DNA from: Corynebacterium mendelii
GTDB lineage: Bacteria; Actinomycetota; Actinomycetes; Mycobacteriales; Mycobacteriaceae
DNA: 43,256 nucleotides
Assembly (NCBI RefSeq): GCF_017307055.1
Contig: NZ_JAFLEQ010000017.1
Location: forward strand, 354,433-397,688
Direction of reading: 5' to 3'
Part shown: positions 1-8,462 of the stretch, piece after piece
Position numbering within the stretch: position 1 is the stretch's first letter
Layout of the letters: each line of letters begins with the position of its first letter
Notes under the pieces: model-generated
Database searches by the model: none
Seen by the model: only the letters and a program-made list of their open reading frames with translations
What the model was told of the DNA's origin: nothing
Made by a program: the position numbers and the translations under genes

Positions 1-34
1 GGGGTCATGGTCGCTGGTGTGGTGTGCACGGTAG

Positions 35-2203
35 TTATGACCTTTCCTCGACAATCTGTCCGTTGATCTGGCTGATGGTGCCGTGTTCGAAACGCTGCAC
101 CACACCGCCGGCGGGAATGGTCTCCTGGTCGGCCGTCGGCCACCCGAGGGGACCCTTTTCGTAGCCGGTGGTGGCCCAGTGGTCGAAGATCGCGCCGTCC
201 GGCACGGCGTGCGCCTCGGTCATCTGCGACCAGTAGAGGTGGCCGTGCTCGAAGTTCTGCAGGGCACCGCCTTCGATAACAATCTCATTCGAGGTGGGTG
301 CGCCCAGCGGTGAGGCGGAGGCTTTCATCTCCCCGTACTTGCGGGCGATCAGCCCCCTGGACCAGAAGACCTCTTCCTGCGGGGTGCGGATGACATAGCC
401 GCCCTGGTACTGCTGAATCCAGGAGCCGTTGAGCTGGCGGGGTTCCGCCACCGGGTAGCCCAGGGCACCTTTTTCGTAGCCGGTATCACCCCAGGCGCCG
501 AACATATCGGCCGGGATTTCCCAGGCGCCGGTGTCAGGTGACCAGTAGATCGAACCGTGTTCGAAGTGGACGAACCGGCCCCGGCCGTCGGGGGTGGTCA
601 GTTCATTGGTGGTGGGGAATCCGAGGAAGGAACCCGGCCCGCCGATCTCGTTGTAGCGGGCACCGATCCGGCCGATGAGCACATGCGCCCCGGTGCCCGG
701 CGACCAGAAGGCCTGTCCGCCGCGGAAGTCCTGGGCTTTCCCGCCCGGCACATCGTATTCGTTGTTGACGCACTGTCCCCACGCCCCGGAGGCGGTCAGC
801 TCCCCGATCGCCCCGATCGGCGAACAGTTCGATCCCCGGTCGTCTTCGGCAAGCCCCAGGGAATCAGCCACATAGGGCCAGGCCTGGGCCATTTCGAACT
901 GCCAGTAGGGCCAGGCGTGCACCCCGGAGGGACGGAATTTGGTCACCAGGTTCACACCCGGCACTTTCTCCGCGCGCTTGGCGAAGGTTTCGCTGGTCAT
1001 ACGGGCGATGATCTCCAGGCCCTTACCGGCCTCGTTGGCCGGGGCTTCCGCCACCGAGCCGTCCTGGCCGTAGTCGTCGCGGCCGTTACCGGCGGAGACG
1101 TAGACGGTTTTGCCGTTCAACGCCTCGATACCGAGCTTGGGATCATTGTCGATCCACCGCTGGGTGCCTTCCGGACCCCACATTTTCGCCGCATGGAAGT
1201 GTTCCTCGTTGAGGGCTCTGTCAATGGCCATGAACATCCCCGACGAGGTGGTGTCCAGGTAGCCGGAAAACGAGCCGACGAAGTTGAACATGTCCGGGCG
1301 GTGCTCGGCCAGGTTGATTGCGGCGGTGCCACCCATCGACAGGCCCTCAATGGCCCGCTGGCCGTTGGCCCGGTAGCCGTTGGCCAGCACGGCGGGAAGC
1401 TCGTTGAGAAGGAACGACTCCCACATGTAGTGCCTGCCGTTATCGGGTTCGTTCCAGTCGGTGTAGAAGGAGGCGGTACCGCCGACCGGCAGCACCACGT
1501 TGACGTTTTTGTCGGCGTAGAACTGCTCGATATTGGTGTGCAGTGTCCAGCCGGATTCCTCATCGGTGGCCCGCATCCCGTCCAGCATCCACACGCTGGG
1601 GAATTTCTGGGTCGGGTTGGAGTACCAGTCGCGGGCCAACAGCAGCTGCACCTGAATCGGTTCGCCCGGCATGGCCTGTGAGTTGATGAACAGTGCCAGC
1701 CGGTGGCTGGACAGCCATTCCTGTCGCACCACCGACACGCCCTCGGGCAGGCCCTCAATGGTGGGGTAGTCGGTTTTGATCGGGGTGCGCTTGGGGACTT
1801 CGCCCTCTTCCAGGTAGTTCAGCGGCGAGGAACTGCCCAGCACCGACGACAGCCCGGACGACAGCGCATCATCGCCGCCGCCGTTGCGCGGCCCGCCGGG
1901 CTGCGGCGGTCCGGCCGGGTCCGGCCGGTCCGCGCCCCGCGGCCCGGCCGGTGCCTGACCGGCGGTGGCATCGCCCCCGGCCGGGGTGACCGGACGCCCG
2001 GCCGCCTCCTGCGGGGCGGGGGCCGGGGCCGGCTGTTCGGCAGGCTGCTCGGCCGCCTGCCCGGCCGGCCGTTCGGCAGCCGGATCAGCCCCGGCGAACT
2101 GCCCGTAGGCAACCGGAACCGCAATCGTCAAAGCCAGTGCCGTCGGCAGGGCGAAAACAGCGTAGCGGGGGCGGCGGCGGTCGGTGGTGGCGGTGGTGCG
2201 CAT
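35..2203 (-). CDS. cop1: Cop1/PS1-type mycolyltransferase with C-terminal LGFP repeats
   Basis: Secreted trehalose mycolyltransferase of the antigen 85 family, which moves mycolic acids between trehalose monomycolate and arabinogalactan or trehalose outside the membrane. I start it at the ATG at 2203 because AAGGA lies about 11 nt upstream and a signal peptide follows directly (residues 1-38); in-frame codons further upstream add a non-secretory leader. That gives 722 residues. A Pro/Ala/Gly-rich linker spans about 36-125 and the alpha/beta-hydrolase domain about 130-450, with nucleophile S289 in GLSMGG and H429 in SGVHAWPY. About four LGFP-type repeats (FEHGxxYWS, LGFP, LGYP, LGWP) fill about 500-715; such repeats are thought to hold the protein in the wall. 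It lies on the same strand as the rest of the locus but is separated from the next mycolyltransferase by about 850 nt. Family certain; the exact orthologue name is inferred. Confidence 0.93.
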   Translation of the reverse strand: MRTTATTDRRRPRYAVFALPTALALTIAVPVAYGQFAGADPAAERPAGQAAEQPAEQPAPAPAPQEAAGRPVTPAGGDATAGQAPAGPRGADRPDPAGPPQPGGPRNGGGDDALSSGLSSVLGSSSPLNYLEEGEVPKRTPIKTDYPTIEGLPEGVSVVRQEWLSSHRLALFINSQAMPGEPIQVQLLLARDWYSNPTQKFPSVWMLDGMRATDEESGWTLHTNIEQFYADKNVNVVLPVGGTASFYTDWNEPDNGRHYMWESFLLNELPAVLANGYRANGQRAIEGLSMGGTAAINLAEHRPDMFNFVGSFSGYLDTTSSGMFMAIDRALNEEHFHAAKMWGPEGTQRWIDNDPKLGIEALNGKTVYVSAGNGRDDYGQDGSVAEAPANEAGKGLEIIARMTSETFAKRAEKVPGVNLVTKFRPSGVHAWPYWQFEMAQAWPYVADSLGLAEDDRGSNCSPIGAIGELTASGAWGQCVNNEYDVPGGKAQDFRGGQAFWSPGTGAHVLIGRIGARYNEIGGPGSFLGFPTTNELTTPDGRGRFVHFEHGSIYWSPDTGAWEIPADMFGAWGDTGYEKGALGYPVAEPRQLNGSWIQQYQGGYVIRTPQEEVFWSRGLIARKYGEMKASASPLGAPTSNEIVIEGGALQNFEHGHLYWSQMTEAHAVPDGAIFDHWATTGYEKGPLGWPTADQETIPAGGVVQRFEHGTISQINGQIVEERS

Positions 2204-2955
2204 CGGTGTATCTCGGTCCTTGGGGGTGAAAGAAAAGACGAAAAGGGACATACGGCAACGGGGCAGGTGATTGTCCCCCCCCCATACCACCATCCCGGGC
2301 CGTCAAGCCCCGGTGATGGACACGGTAGAGAACACAATCCAACCCAGAAGAATGTTTTTCCCGGCAGCCCACAGACAAACCCCGGCCGTCACCAACAGCA
2401 CGGCCGATCACAGCCGTGGTGCGGGGGCCCGCGGCCCGGCCACGCTTTTTTCCGTCGGGAAAAAGGGCACCGGGCAGTGGTGTTTCTTCCGGGGGTTCCC
2501 CTCCCCCGGCATGAAACACAAAGCGTCGTGCTGCACAAGAAAAATATGTCCGGTCGTCTGTGCGCCCGGGATCTCCACCGGGCACACAGCAACCGGAAAG
2601 ATACGGATCTTCCCGGCGGTGCACCGCGGCTACAGCCCGGACGCCACGACAACCGTGGATTGTCCACCGGCGGGTGGCGGCCAAGAAAAAAGACACCGGC
2701 CCACAGGCGATGTCTCAAGTTTAGGTTCAGGGTTAGGTTTTTGACAGATGACACACCCGGCAGGGGCGAAATCTTTTTCCCCCCGCCTTTTGGCCCGGCC
2801 CTTTTCCCCACCGCCCGGCAGCTCGATGACACGCCCGCGGCGCACAAGAGCGGCCGGGCGGGAGGGCAAGACACAAACCACCACGGCCGTGCCCCGGGCA
2901 AAGCCGCACGGATCCGGGCACAACCGCACCTGCCCCGCCTTCCGGTGAAGGCCGG
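2204..2955. other. Long non-coding leader region upstream of the cop1-like gene
   Basis: About 750 nt between the cop1-like start and the terminator of the next gene hold no recognisable gene. Reading frames here are open only because of high G+C and match no family I know. The direct repeat TTAGGTT occurs at 2721-2727 and 2733-2739, followed by TTGACA at 2741-2746; I could not pair it with a good -10 box. The promoter of the cop1-like gene must lie here on the minus strand, and a long 5' leader is possible. Confidence 0.5.
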
Positions 2956-2995
2956 AGAAAAACCCGCTGCCGCACTGTGGTGGTGCGGCAGCGGG
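2956..2995 (-). terminator. Rho-independent terminator of the second mycolyltransferase gene
   Basis: Perfect 13-bp inverted repeat CCCGCTGCCGCAC (2963-2975) / GTGCGGCAGCGGG (2983-2995) with a 7-nt loop. On the minus strand it is followed by a run of five T (2958-2962). It sits about 60 nt past the stop codon at 3058, so it ends that transcript before the cop1-like gene. Confidence 0.88.
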
Positions 2996-3027
2996 CGGAA
3001 CCCCTCCCCAGGGTGTGTCAACAAGCC

Positions 3028-3054
3028 CTGCAGTGGCTGCAGTGGCTGCAGTTG
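3028..3054. repeat. Short tandem repeat, three 9-nt units
   Basis: Three copies of CTGCAGTGG, the last ending TTG, lie head to tail just after the stop codon of the mycolyltransferase gene and before its terminator. Each unit contains a PstI-type CTGCAG palindrome. No function is evident. Confidence 0.6.
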
Positions 3055-3057
3055 GGC

Positions 3058-4149
3058 CTAGTGGGCGTCGAAACGGTCCAGGACCCGGCCTTTGGTTTTG
3101 TGCAGTTCGTCTTGCCAGATACCCCAGTTGTGCACCCCGGCCGGCATGTAGTCGACGGTGGGGTTCAGCCCGATGGCCCGGGCTTTCAGCTCCCAGGCGA
3201 CAGTGCTGTTGCGGGCAATCTGCTCCAGCCCGAAGCCCACCATCTTGTTGAACAGCGGCAGCCCCTGGTCGTAGGGGGCGGGGAAGCCGGTGGCCGCGGA
3301 GACGTAGACATCGGTGCCGCGCAGGCCGTCCATGTTCCAGTAGGGGTCATTTTCGAAACGGCGGGGGCTGAAGATTGTGCCGTACATCGAGTTGACGTTG
3401 TAGCCGCCGGACATCAGCAGAGCCGCCCGCATCAGTGTCTGCATGCCCGGCGCGGTGGTGGTCAGGTACCCGGAGAAACTCAACGCCTGCTTGAACTGGT
3501 CGGGGTGACGGGCCGCCAGGTTCAGTGCGGCGGTACCGCCCATGGAAATACCGGCAATGGAATTGCGGTGCGGATCGACCCCGAAGTGCTGCTGCAGGTA
3601 GCCGGGAAGCTCCCGGGTGAGGAAGGTTTCCCACTTGTAGACGATCGGGGCGTGCGGGGCGGAGGACCCCACCGATCCGGAGATGGTGGAACTCAACGGT
3701 GATTCGGAGGATTCGCTCGACAGGTAGGTCGCCGGGGCGTCCCAGTCGGTGTAGAAGGAACCGGCCCCGCCGATCGGCATGATCACATTGATGTTGGAGT
3801 CCTCGTAGAGGGCACCGGCATCGGTGAACATCGCCCAGCCGGACTGGTTGTCGTCGGCCCGCATACCGTCAAGCAGGTACAGCCCGGCGTTTCCGCCCGC
3901 CCGGGAGGGCTGCACCAGAACCGGAATAGTGCGCTCCATGGCCGGTGAATAGACGTCACAGCGCTGAATCCAGTGCCCTTCCGGCGCCCAGTCACAGGTT
4001 CCGGTGGCATCGGGACGCAACCAGTCCCGGTTGGTGGCCGCATCGGCGGCACCGGCGCCGGCGAGACTGAACCCCACGGCGGTGGCTGCGGCCAGGGCAA
4101 AAGCACAGGCTTTTTTCCCTGCGGTGGTCATGGTGGACTGCAAACTCAT
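3058..4149 (-). CDS. Secreted antigen-85-type mycolyltransferase
   Basis: Second trehalose mycolyltransferase, without LGFP repeats. The start at 4149 (MSLQST) has AAGG about 11 nt upstream; the next ATG at 4131 has no ribosome site and the frame's upstream codons would spoil the signal peptide. The protein is 363 residues with a signal peptide ending near AGAADA (residue 37). The alpha/beta-hydrolase fold shows LLDGMRA (92-98), nucleophile S202 in AGISMGGTA and H340 in AGVHNWGIW. A Ser-rich insertion lies at about 143-163. It corresponds in position to Rv3804c in Mycobacterium and to the cmt2-type gene beside ubiA in corynebacteria. It probably makes trehalose dimycolate and arabinogalactan mycolate; which acceptor it prefers cannot be read from sequence. 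Confidence 0.94.
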   Translation of the reverse strand: MSLQSTMTTAGKKACAFALAAATAVGFSLAGAGAADAATNRDWLRPDATGTCDWAPEGHWIQRCDVYSPAMERTIPVLVQPSRAGGNAGLYLLDGMRADDNQSGWAMFTDAGALYEDSNINVIMPIGGAGSFYTDWDAPATYLSSESSESPLSSTISGSVGSSAPHAPIVYKWETFLTRELPGYLQQHFGVDPHRNSIAGISMGGTAALNLAARHPDQFKQALSFSGYLTTTAPGMQTLMRAALLMSGGYNVNSMYGTIFSPRRFENDPYWNMDGLRGTDVYVSAATGFPAPYDQGLPLFNKMVGFGLEQIARNSTVAWELKARAIGLNPTVDYMPAGVHNWGIWQDELHKTKGRVLDRFDAH

Positions 4150-4405
4150 CGGCTGAAACCTTAAAAGAGATCTATTCGCGACTGGACATGGGACGTAAAA
4201 ACTCGGTGGTGGCCGGATAACCCAGCCACACAACCGTCACTTGGGGCATAGTCAACCGGGGGTCCCGGCGTTACATTCAGCTGCCGACACGGCCGGACAA
4301 GCCGCTTGGCCGACCCCGCGGCTGCTACCGCACAAAATACCCCATCCCGGCTTACTCAGGCCATTGTCACCTGCCCGGGTGGTCCACCCGGCCACGACCG
4401 GCGGA
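4150..4405. other. Short intergenic region where aftB would be expected
   Basis: Only 256 nt separate the mycolyltransferase start from the ubiA stop. In the Mycobacterium and C. glutamicum arrangements the multi-membrane arabinofuranosyltransferase gene aftB lies here. There is no room for it and no remnant I can recognise. The promoter of the mycolyltransferase must lie in this stretch. A compact palindrome, CCGGGTGG-T-CCACCCGG, lies near 4376-4392. Confidence 0.6.
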
Positions 4406-5386
4406 TCAGATCAGCGGGGTGACGTAGACGGCCATGACAATGCAGACCACCCAGGCCACGGCCAGAATCTGCAGGGTCCTGTCGGTTAACGCCAGCTCAT
4501 CGGGCGCCCCGCCGTCACCGCGGTCCACATCGGCGGCGTACCGCAAAATCGCCACCGTAAACGGCACCATCGAAATCTGGTACCACACCCCGCCGTCCGC
4601 ACCGTGGGCGTGGGAAACATCAAAACCCCACAGCGCATAGCTCATCACCACGGCCGTGGCCGACAACGTCCACACGAAACGCAGATACGTCGGGGTGTAG
4701 CCTTCCAGGGATTTGCGGATTTTCGCCCCCGAGCTTCTGGCCAGCAAAATCTCCGCATAGCGCTTCCCGGAAGCCATAAACAGCGACCCGAACGCCGCCA
4801 CCAGCAAAAACCACTGCGACAAGGCGATACCGGTGGCCACGCCACCGGCCATGGCCCGCAGCATGAACCCGGAAGACACCAGTGCGATATCAATCACCGG
4901 CTGGTGTTTCCACCCGAAGCAGTAGCCCAGCTGCAAGCCGATGTAGACGGCCACCACCACCGCCAGATTCATCCCAGAAGTGGCCATGAGCGACCCGCCG
5001 ACCGCCAGCACAATCAGCGCCACCGCCATCGCATAGGCCATCCCCACCGGCAGCATGCCCGCGGCAATGGGCCGGAACCGTTTCGTCGGATGCGCCCGGT
5101 CGGCTTCCACATCACGGGCATCGTTGACCAGGTAGATCGAGCTGGCCGCCAGACAAAACACCACGAACGCAACCGCAATATCACCGATTGTCTCGGCTTT
5201 GCCCAAAGTACCGCCCCCGGCGGCCGCGGGAGCGGCGACCACGAGAACGTTTTTCACCCACTGTTTGGGCCGCAGCGCCTTGACCATGGCTTCGGGAAGG
5301 TTTTTCGGCGGGCGGTGTTTCGAGGTTGCGTCAAGCCCACTGGTGTGGGGCTCGCTGCCGATAAAGTCCTGCTCACTCGAAGCCAT
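4406..5386 (-). CDS. ubiA: Decaprenyl-phosphate phosphoribosyltransferase (UbiA family, Rv3806c-like)
   Basis: Integral membrane prenyltransferase that joins phosphoribosyl pyrophosphate to decaprenyl phosphate, the first committed step towards decaprenylphosphoryl-arabinose, the arabinose donor for arabinogalactan. The start is the ATG at 5386, with GAAGG 6 nt upstream; an in-frame GTG 12 nt earlier overlaps that ribosome site. The 326-residue protein has the family's metal-binding motif NDxxDxxxD (N88, D89, D92, D96) in YLVNDARDVEADRAHP, followed by KRFRPIAAG, and multiple hydrophobic helices to the C-terminus. Its neighbours, the PAP2 phosphatase and glfT2, are the same as in Mycobacterium, which fixes the substrate better than the family name would. 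Confidence 0.93.
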   Translation of the reverse strand: MASSEQDFIGSEPHTSGLDATSKHRPPKNLPEAMVKALRPKQWVKNVLVVAAPAAAGGGTLGKAETIGDIAVAFVVFCLAASSIYLVNDARDVEADRAHPTKRFRPIAAGMLPVGMAYAMAVALIVLAVGGSLMATSGMNLAVVVAVYIGLQLGYCFGWKHQPVIDIALVSSGFMLRAMAGGVATGIALSQWFLLVAAFGSLFMASGKRYAEILLARSSGAKIRKSLEGYTPTYLRFVWTLSATAVVMSYALWGFDVSHAHGADGGVWYQISMVPFTVAILRYAADVDRGDGGAPDELALTDRTLQILAVAWVVCIVMAVYVTPLI

Positions 5387-5562
5387 GGGTACCTTCACAA
5401 AAATCGGGGTCTGCTGCAGCCGCGCACAGCAGGCTGCAAAGGACAGTCATCTGCCACATAGACTACGCGGCCAGCGTGCCAGCCTAACCGACAACGGCCG
5501 CGGATTCACCACGGCGCAGGTAAACGCCGTCACATCACCTGCCCCGGTTGTTCAACATGCCG

Positions 5563-6195
5563 CTAGTCAGCCGGGCAGATCATGCCTTTGGCCACTCCGG
5601 CAGCCGCCGCACCCAGCGCCGCACCGGCCGCCACATCACTGGGGTAGTGCACGCCGAGCAGCATGCGGGAGACCATCATCGCCGGAATGCCGGCCAGCAC
5701 ACTTTTCTTTCCGGTCAGCACACTGATGCAGATCAGGGCGGTGGTGGTGGAAGTGGAGTGGCTGGAGGGAAACGACAGCTTCGACGGGGTTGTGACCCCG
5801 ATGCGGATGCGCTGATCGTGCGGCCGCAGCCGGCGGACGACTCTTTTCACGACCACGCTGGCGGCATGGGCGCCGAAAACCAGTCCGGCGCTGCCCATCC
5901 AGCACTGTTTGCGGTTGTTGTCGATTGCCGCACCGATAACACAGGCACCGATCCAGCCGAGGGCGTGTTCGCCGAACAGGCTCATCGCCCGGGCTGCGGG
6001 AACGGCACCGGGCACGTCGTAGAGACGGTCCTGGAGGCGCACCAGAATCTCCGACTCGCCGAAAGGATCACCGGCGGTGTGCCCGGCGGCTGTGTCGGCG
6101 GCGTCGAAGTCGGGGCAGGTCTCGAAGGACTGGTAGCCGGGGGTGTTGTCGGTGTCTGTCTTGTCGTCTTTGCTGTGGGCGGGGCGTTTACTCAT
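5563..6195 (-). CDS. PAP2 phosphatase (Rv3807c-like, decaprenylphosphoryl-phosphoribose pathway)
   Basis: PAP2-superfamily membrane phosphatase of 210 residues. All three family motifs are present: K117-x6-RP (KRVVRRLRP), PSSH at 143-146 and SR-x5-H-x3-D (S176, R177, H183, D187). The start at 6195 is nested in the end of glfT2: the ATG overlaps its GAG-TAA terminus, an 8-nt overlap typical of translational coupling. Longer in-frame extensions run antiparallel to no signal and lie wholly inside glfT2, so I reject them. By position it matches Rv3807c, proposed to remove the 5-phosphate from decaprenylphosphoryl-phosphoribose. That role is inferred from context; the family assignment is firm. 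Confidence 0.92.
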   Translation of the reverse strand: MSKRPAHSKDDKTDTDNTPGYQSFETCPDFDAADTAAGHTAGDPFGESEILVRLQDRLYDVPGAVPAARAMSLFGEHALGWIGACVIGAAIDNNRKQCWMGSAGLVFGAHAASVVVKRVVRRLRPHDQRIRIGVTTPSKLSFPSSHSTSTTTALICISVLTGKKSVLAGIPAMMVSRMLLGVHYPSDVAAGAALGAAAAGVAKGMICPAD

Positions 6196-8161
6196 TGTCG
6201 AAGACCTTCTTCCAGGACTCTTTGGATACCAGGTCCGCATGCGCGGCGCGGTAGCGCCGCCGCATCTCGTCGAACCGGCTGGCCACCTCGTCCTGCAGGC
6301 GCCATGATTGTTGCAGTAGTTGTTTTGCTTGTTCGCGGTCACGTTTGCGGTAGACCACTCCCCGGCCGTCGGCGGTGGTGACTGTGGCCCCGTCAACCCG
6401 TGACAGGGAAAACCAGCGGGCCTCAATGGGCGCGAAGTTGGCCTGCGGCACCTCGTGGTGGGCGGTATCGGCTTTGCCGAGGGTGTGTGCCAGCCCCTTG
6501 GCCAGCCACACGGCTTTTTTCACCGGCCCCAACCGGCCGCCGACATCTTTGGTGGGAACCCCCGGCGCGCCGGAGGCTTTCGGCAGATCAGCCGCGGTGG
6601 GAAGAACAACCGCATCGGGATAGTTCTTTCTCATCGCCGCGATCTTCGGCAGGGAGGATTCCAGGACACCGAACAGGTTCTCCGGGCCGAGAAGAAAATC
6701 GCGCATCGCTTCGTTTTGGATCGCCACTGTCGAGTACTCGAGACACAGCAGGTGTTTCAGGGTGGCTTTGCGCATCGAGGTGATCATGCCCCTGATGTCA
6801 CCGTCGTGGTTTAGGGCCGCCACCACCAGCCGGTTGCGCAGATGGAAATAGGCCTGCCAGTCAATGGCGTCGTCTTTGTCCGACCAGGCCATGTGCCAGA
6901 TGGCGATCCCCGGCCAGGTGGCGGTGGGGAAACCGGCTTGACCTGCCCGCAGCCCGTATTCGGCATCGTCCCATTTGATGAACAGTGGCAGTGGCTGGCC
7001 GATGGTGTCGGCGACCACCCGCGGAATCATGCACATCCACCAGCCGTTGTAGTCGACGTCAATGCGGCGGTGCAGATCCCTGGAGTTGCGGTCTTTCGGC
7101 TTGTCGTCTTTTTTGCCCTGGTAGCTCAAGGGGAATTTCGAGAAATCATGGTCGTAGCGCACATGCGGCGCCGAGGTCCACATGAATGTGCCGCGGTCGA
7201 TGACCTCCCCCATGGAATGCAGGTGGGAGCGTTCCTGCAGGTTGAGCATTTGCCCGCCCACCAGCATCGGGGAGGTGGCGTACCGGGAGACCTGCAGGGC
7301 ACGCAGGATACTGTCCGGTTCAATGGCGATGTCGTCGTCCATGAAGAGGATGTAGGGCGACTGCGCCTGACCTGCTTGACCCGTCCCATCAACCCCGCCC
7401 AGGGCTTCGTACATGATGCGCGAATAGCCGCCGGAGCCACCCAGGTTGCCCTGGTTGAACAAGTGGAAACGGTTCCCGAAGTGGGCCGAGGCTTCAGCGA
7501 AACCGGGCTGGTCGGCGACTTTTTTGCGGCCCTGGTCCGGCATGATGACCGCATCAATGACCGCATCCACTTCCCCGTCGGAGGCCAACGCTTCCAACGC
7601 GGCCACCGCATCGGCCGGCCGGTTGAAGGTGGGGATACCGACTGTTACCCGCGGCTCAGCCGGGCCAATCGTGGTGCCGTCGGGCAGAACTTGCGGTTTC
7701 GGCGCATGGGAGGCATACCACCCGGCCGAGGTGACGGTTGCTTTCTCATCGGCGGTGACATCGAACCAGATCCAGCCGCCGTCTTCGAAGGGAGCCAGGG
7801 AGACGGTGAATTCAATCGCCCCGTCGGTGACCAGCCCACCGTCAACCCCGATGCGTGAGCCGTCGATTTTCGAGCGGTACACATCCACCCGCAGGGTGCC
7901 TTCGACCTCGACGCGCAACACCACTTCTTCCAGCTGGGTCCACCGCCGCCAGTAGGAGGCGGGGAAAGCATTGAAATAGGTTTCAAACGACACTTCCCCG
8001 CCGCCGGGAACAGTCAGTGAGGTGCGGTCTTCCCAGGTGACCCGCCCCACCGGCGAGGGGGTCTCCAAGAGATAAAGCGTCCGCACATCGTGGGGTTCAC
8101 CACGCCGCGGCATAATGATCCGCTGCAGCTTTTCAACAGCACATTGTTGCGTATCCGGCAC
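6188..8161 (-). CDS. glfT2: Galactofuranosyltransferase GlfT2
   Basis: Processive GT2 enzyme that uses UDP-galactofuranose to extend the galactan of arabinogalactan on its decaprenyl carrier at the inner membrane face. I start it at GTG 8161, with AAAGGCG 4-10 nt upstream; the protein then has 657 residues, close to the mycobacterial enzyme (637), and begins shortly before the conserved LQRIIMPRRGEPHDVR. An N-terminal beta-rich domain covers about 20-165, the GT-A domain follows from VGIPTFNRP (174-182), with metal-binding DDD at 275-277, the candidate base pair D398/D399 (WDDAEYG) and H423 (IWHMAWSDKDD). It carries an extra insert KKDDKPKDRNSR at about 350-361. It shares an 8-nt overlap with the PAP2 gene and diverges from the DUF5129 array. 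Confidence 0.96.
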   Translation of the reverse strand: MPDTQQCAVEKLQRIIMPRRGEPHDVRTLYLLETPSPVGRVTWEDRTSLTVPGGGEVSFETYFNAFPASYWRRWTQLEEVVLRVEVEGTLRVDVYRSKIDGSRIGVDGGLVTDGAIEFTVSLAPFEDGGWIWFDVTADEKATVTSAGWYASHAPKPQVLPDGTTIGPAEPRVTVGIPTFNRPADAVAALEALASDGEVDAVIDAVIMPDQGRKKVADQPGFAEASAHFGNRFHLFNQGNLGGSGGYSRIMYEALGGVDGTGQAGQAQSPYILFMDDDIAIEPDSILRALQVSRYATSPMLVGGQMLNLQERSHLHSMGEVIDRGTFMWTSAPHVRYDHDFSKFPLSYQGKKDDKPKDRNSRDLHRRIDVDYNGWWMCMIPRVVADTIGQPLPLFIKWDDAEYGLRAGQAGFPTATWPGIAIWHMAWSDKDDAIDWQAYFHLRNRLVVAALNHDGDIRGMITSMRKATLKHLLCLEYSTVAIQNEAMRDFLLGPENLFGVLESSLPKIAAMRKNYPDAVVLPTAADLPKASGAPGVPTKDVGGRLGPVKKAVWLAKGLAHTLGKADTAHHEVPQANFAPIEARWFSLSRVDGATVTTADGRGVVYRKRDREQAKQLLQQSWRLQDEVASRFDEMRRRYRAAHADLVSKESWKKVFDNE

Positions 8162-8394
8162 TGTTTCGCCTTTTTCCGATCTTGTCGCTGACGGTTTTCC
8201 CACCCACCCTGGACCCCACCCGGGCTTTCGCCCCGGTCGGCGTGTGTCCGGGGGTGCCACAGGGCGCATGGCCGTGGAAAAACCTTCCGGGTATGTCCCC
8301 ACCAATCTACCGGTTGCCCCGTCCGGTGCGTGATCCGCCAAGCCGCGGCGGGAACAACACCGCCCGCTTCCGGCGCCTCGCCACTACCATCCGA

Positions 8395-8410
8395 GTGACT
8401 GACCGGTCAC
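8395..8410. promoter_or_regulatory. Palindromic operator candidate, GTGAC-N6-GTCAC
   Basis: GTGAC (8395-8399) and GTCAC (8406-8410) form a perfect inverted repeat with a 6-nt spacer, centred about 60 nt before the predicted transcription start at 8463. The same element with a different spacer recurs at 14263-14278 at the same distance from the third paralogue. It is followed immediately by ATGTG, giving the shared decamer GTCACATGTG. The -60 position suits an activator. The protein that binds it is unknown. Confidence 0.6.
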
Positions 8411-8449
8411 ATGTGCCAGTCACACACTGTTGCCCGGACAAAGAAGAAA

Positions 8450-8462
8450 TACAATAGGGGGT
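8450..8462 (+). promoter_or_regulatory. Leaderless promoter of the first DUF5129 gene
   Basis: TACAAT (8450-8455) is a good -10 box followed by seven bases (AGGGGGT) and the ATG at 8463. Transcription would start at or next to the A of the start codon, so the mRNA would be leaderless. The block AAATACAATAGGGGGTATG is identical before the third paralogue. The G-run is too close to the ATG (2 nt) to act as a normal ribosome site. Confidence 0.65.

Noticed and set aside
812..845. tRNA T-loop-like GTTCGATCC
   Set aside because: It lies within the mycolyltransferase coding sequence and no cloverleaf can be drawn. I found no tRNA, rRNA or CRISPR array in the window.
557..1681. Long plus-strand open frame opposite the cop1-like gene
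   Set aside because: It is a mirror of the high-G+C codon pattern of the mycolyltransferase on the other strand; it has no family resemblance, and the minus-strand gene has signal peptide, catalytic residues and repeats.
8395..8410. GlxR/CRP-type binding site
   Set aside because: GTGA and TCAC half-sites are 8 nt apart here (6 nt in TGTGA-N6-TCACA), and the same wider spacing recurs at 14263-14278, so it is a different, consistent element.
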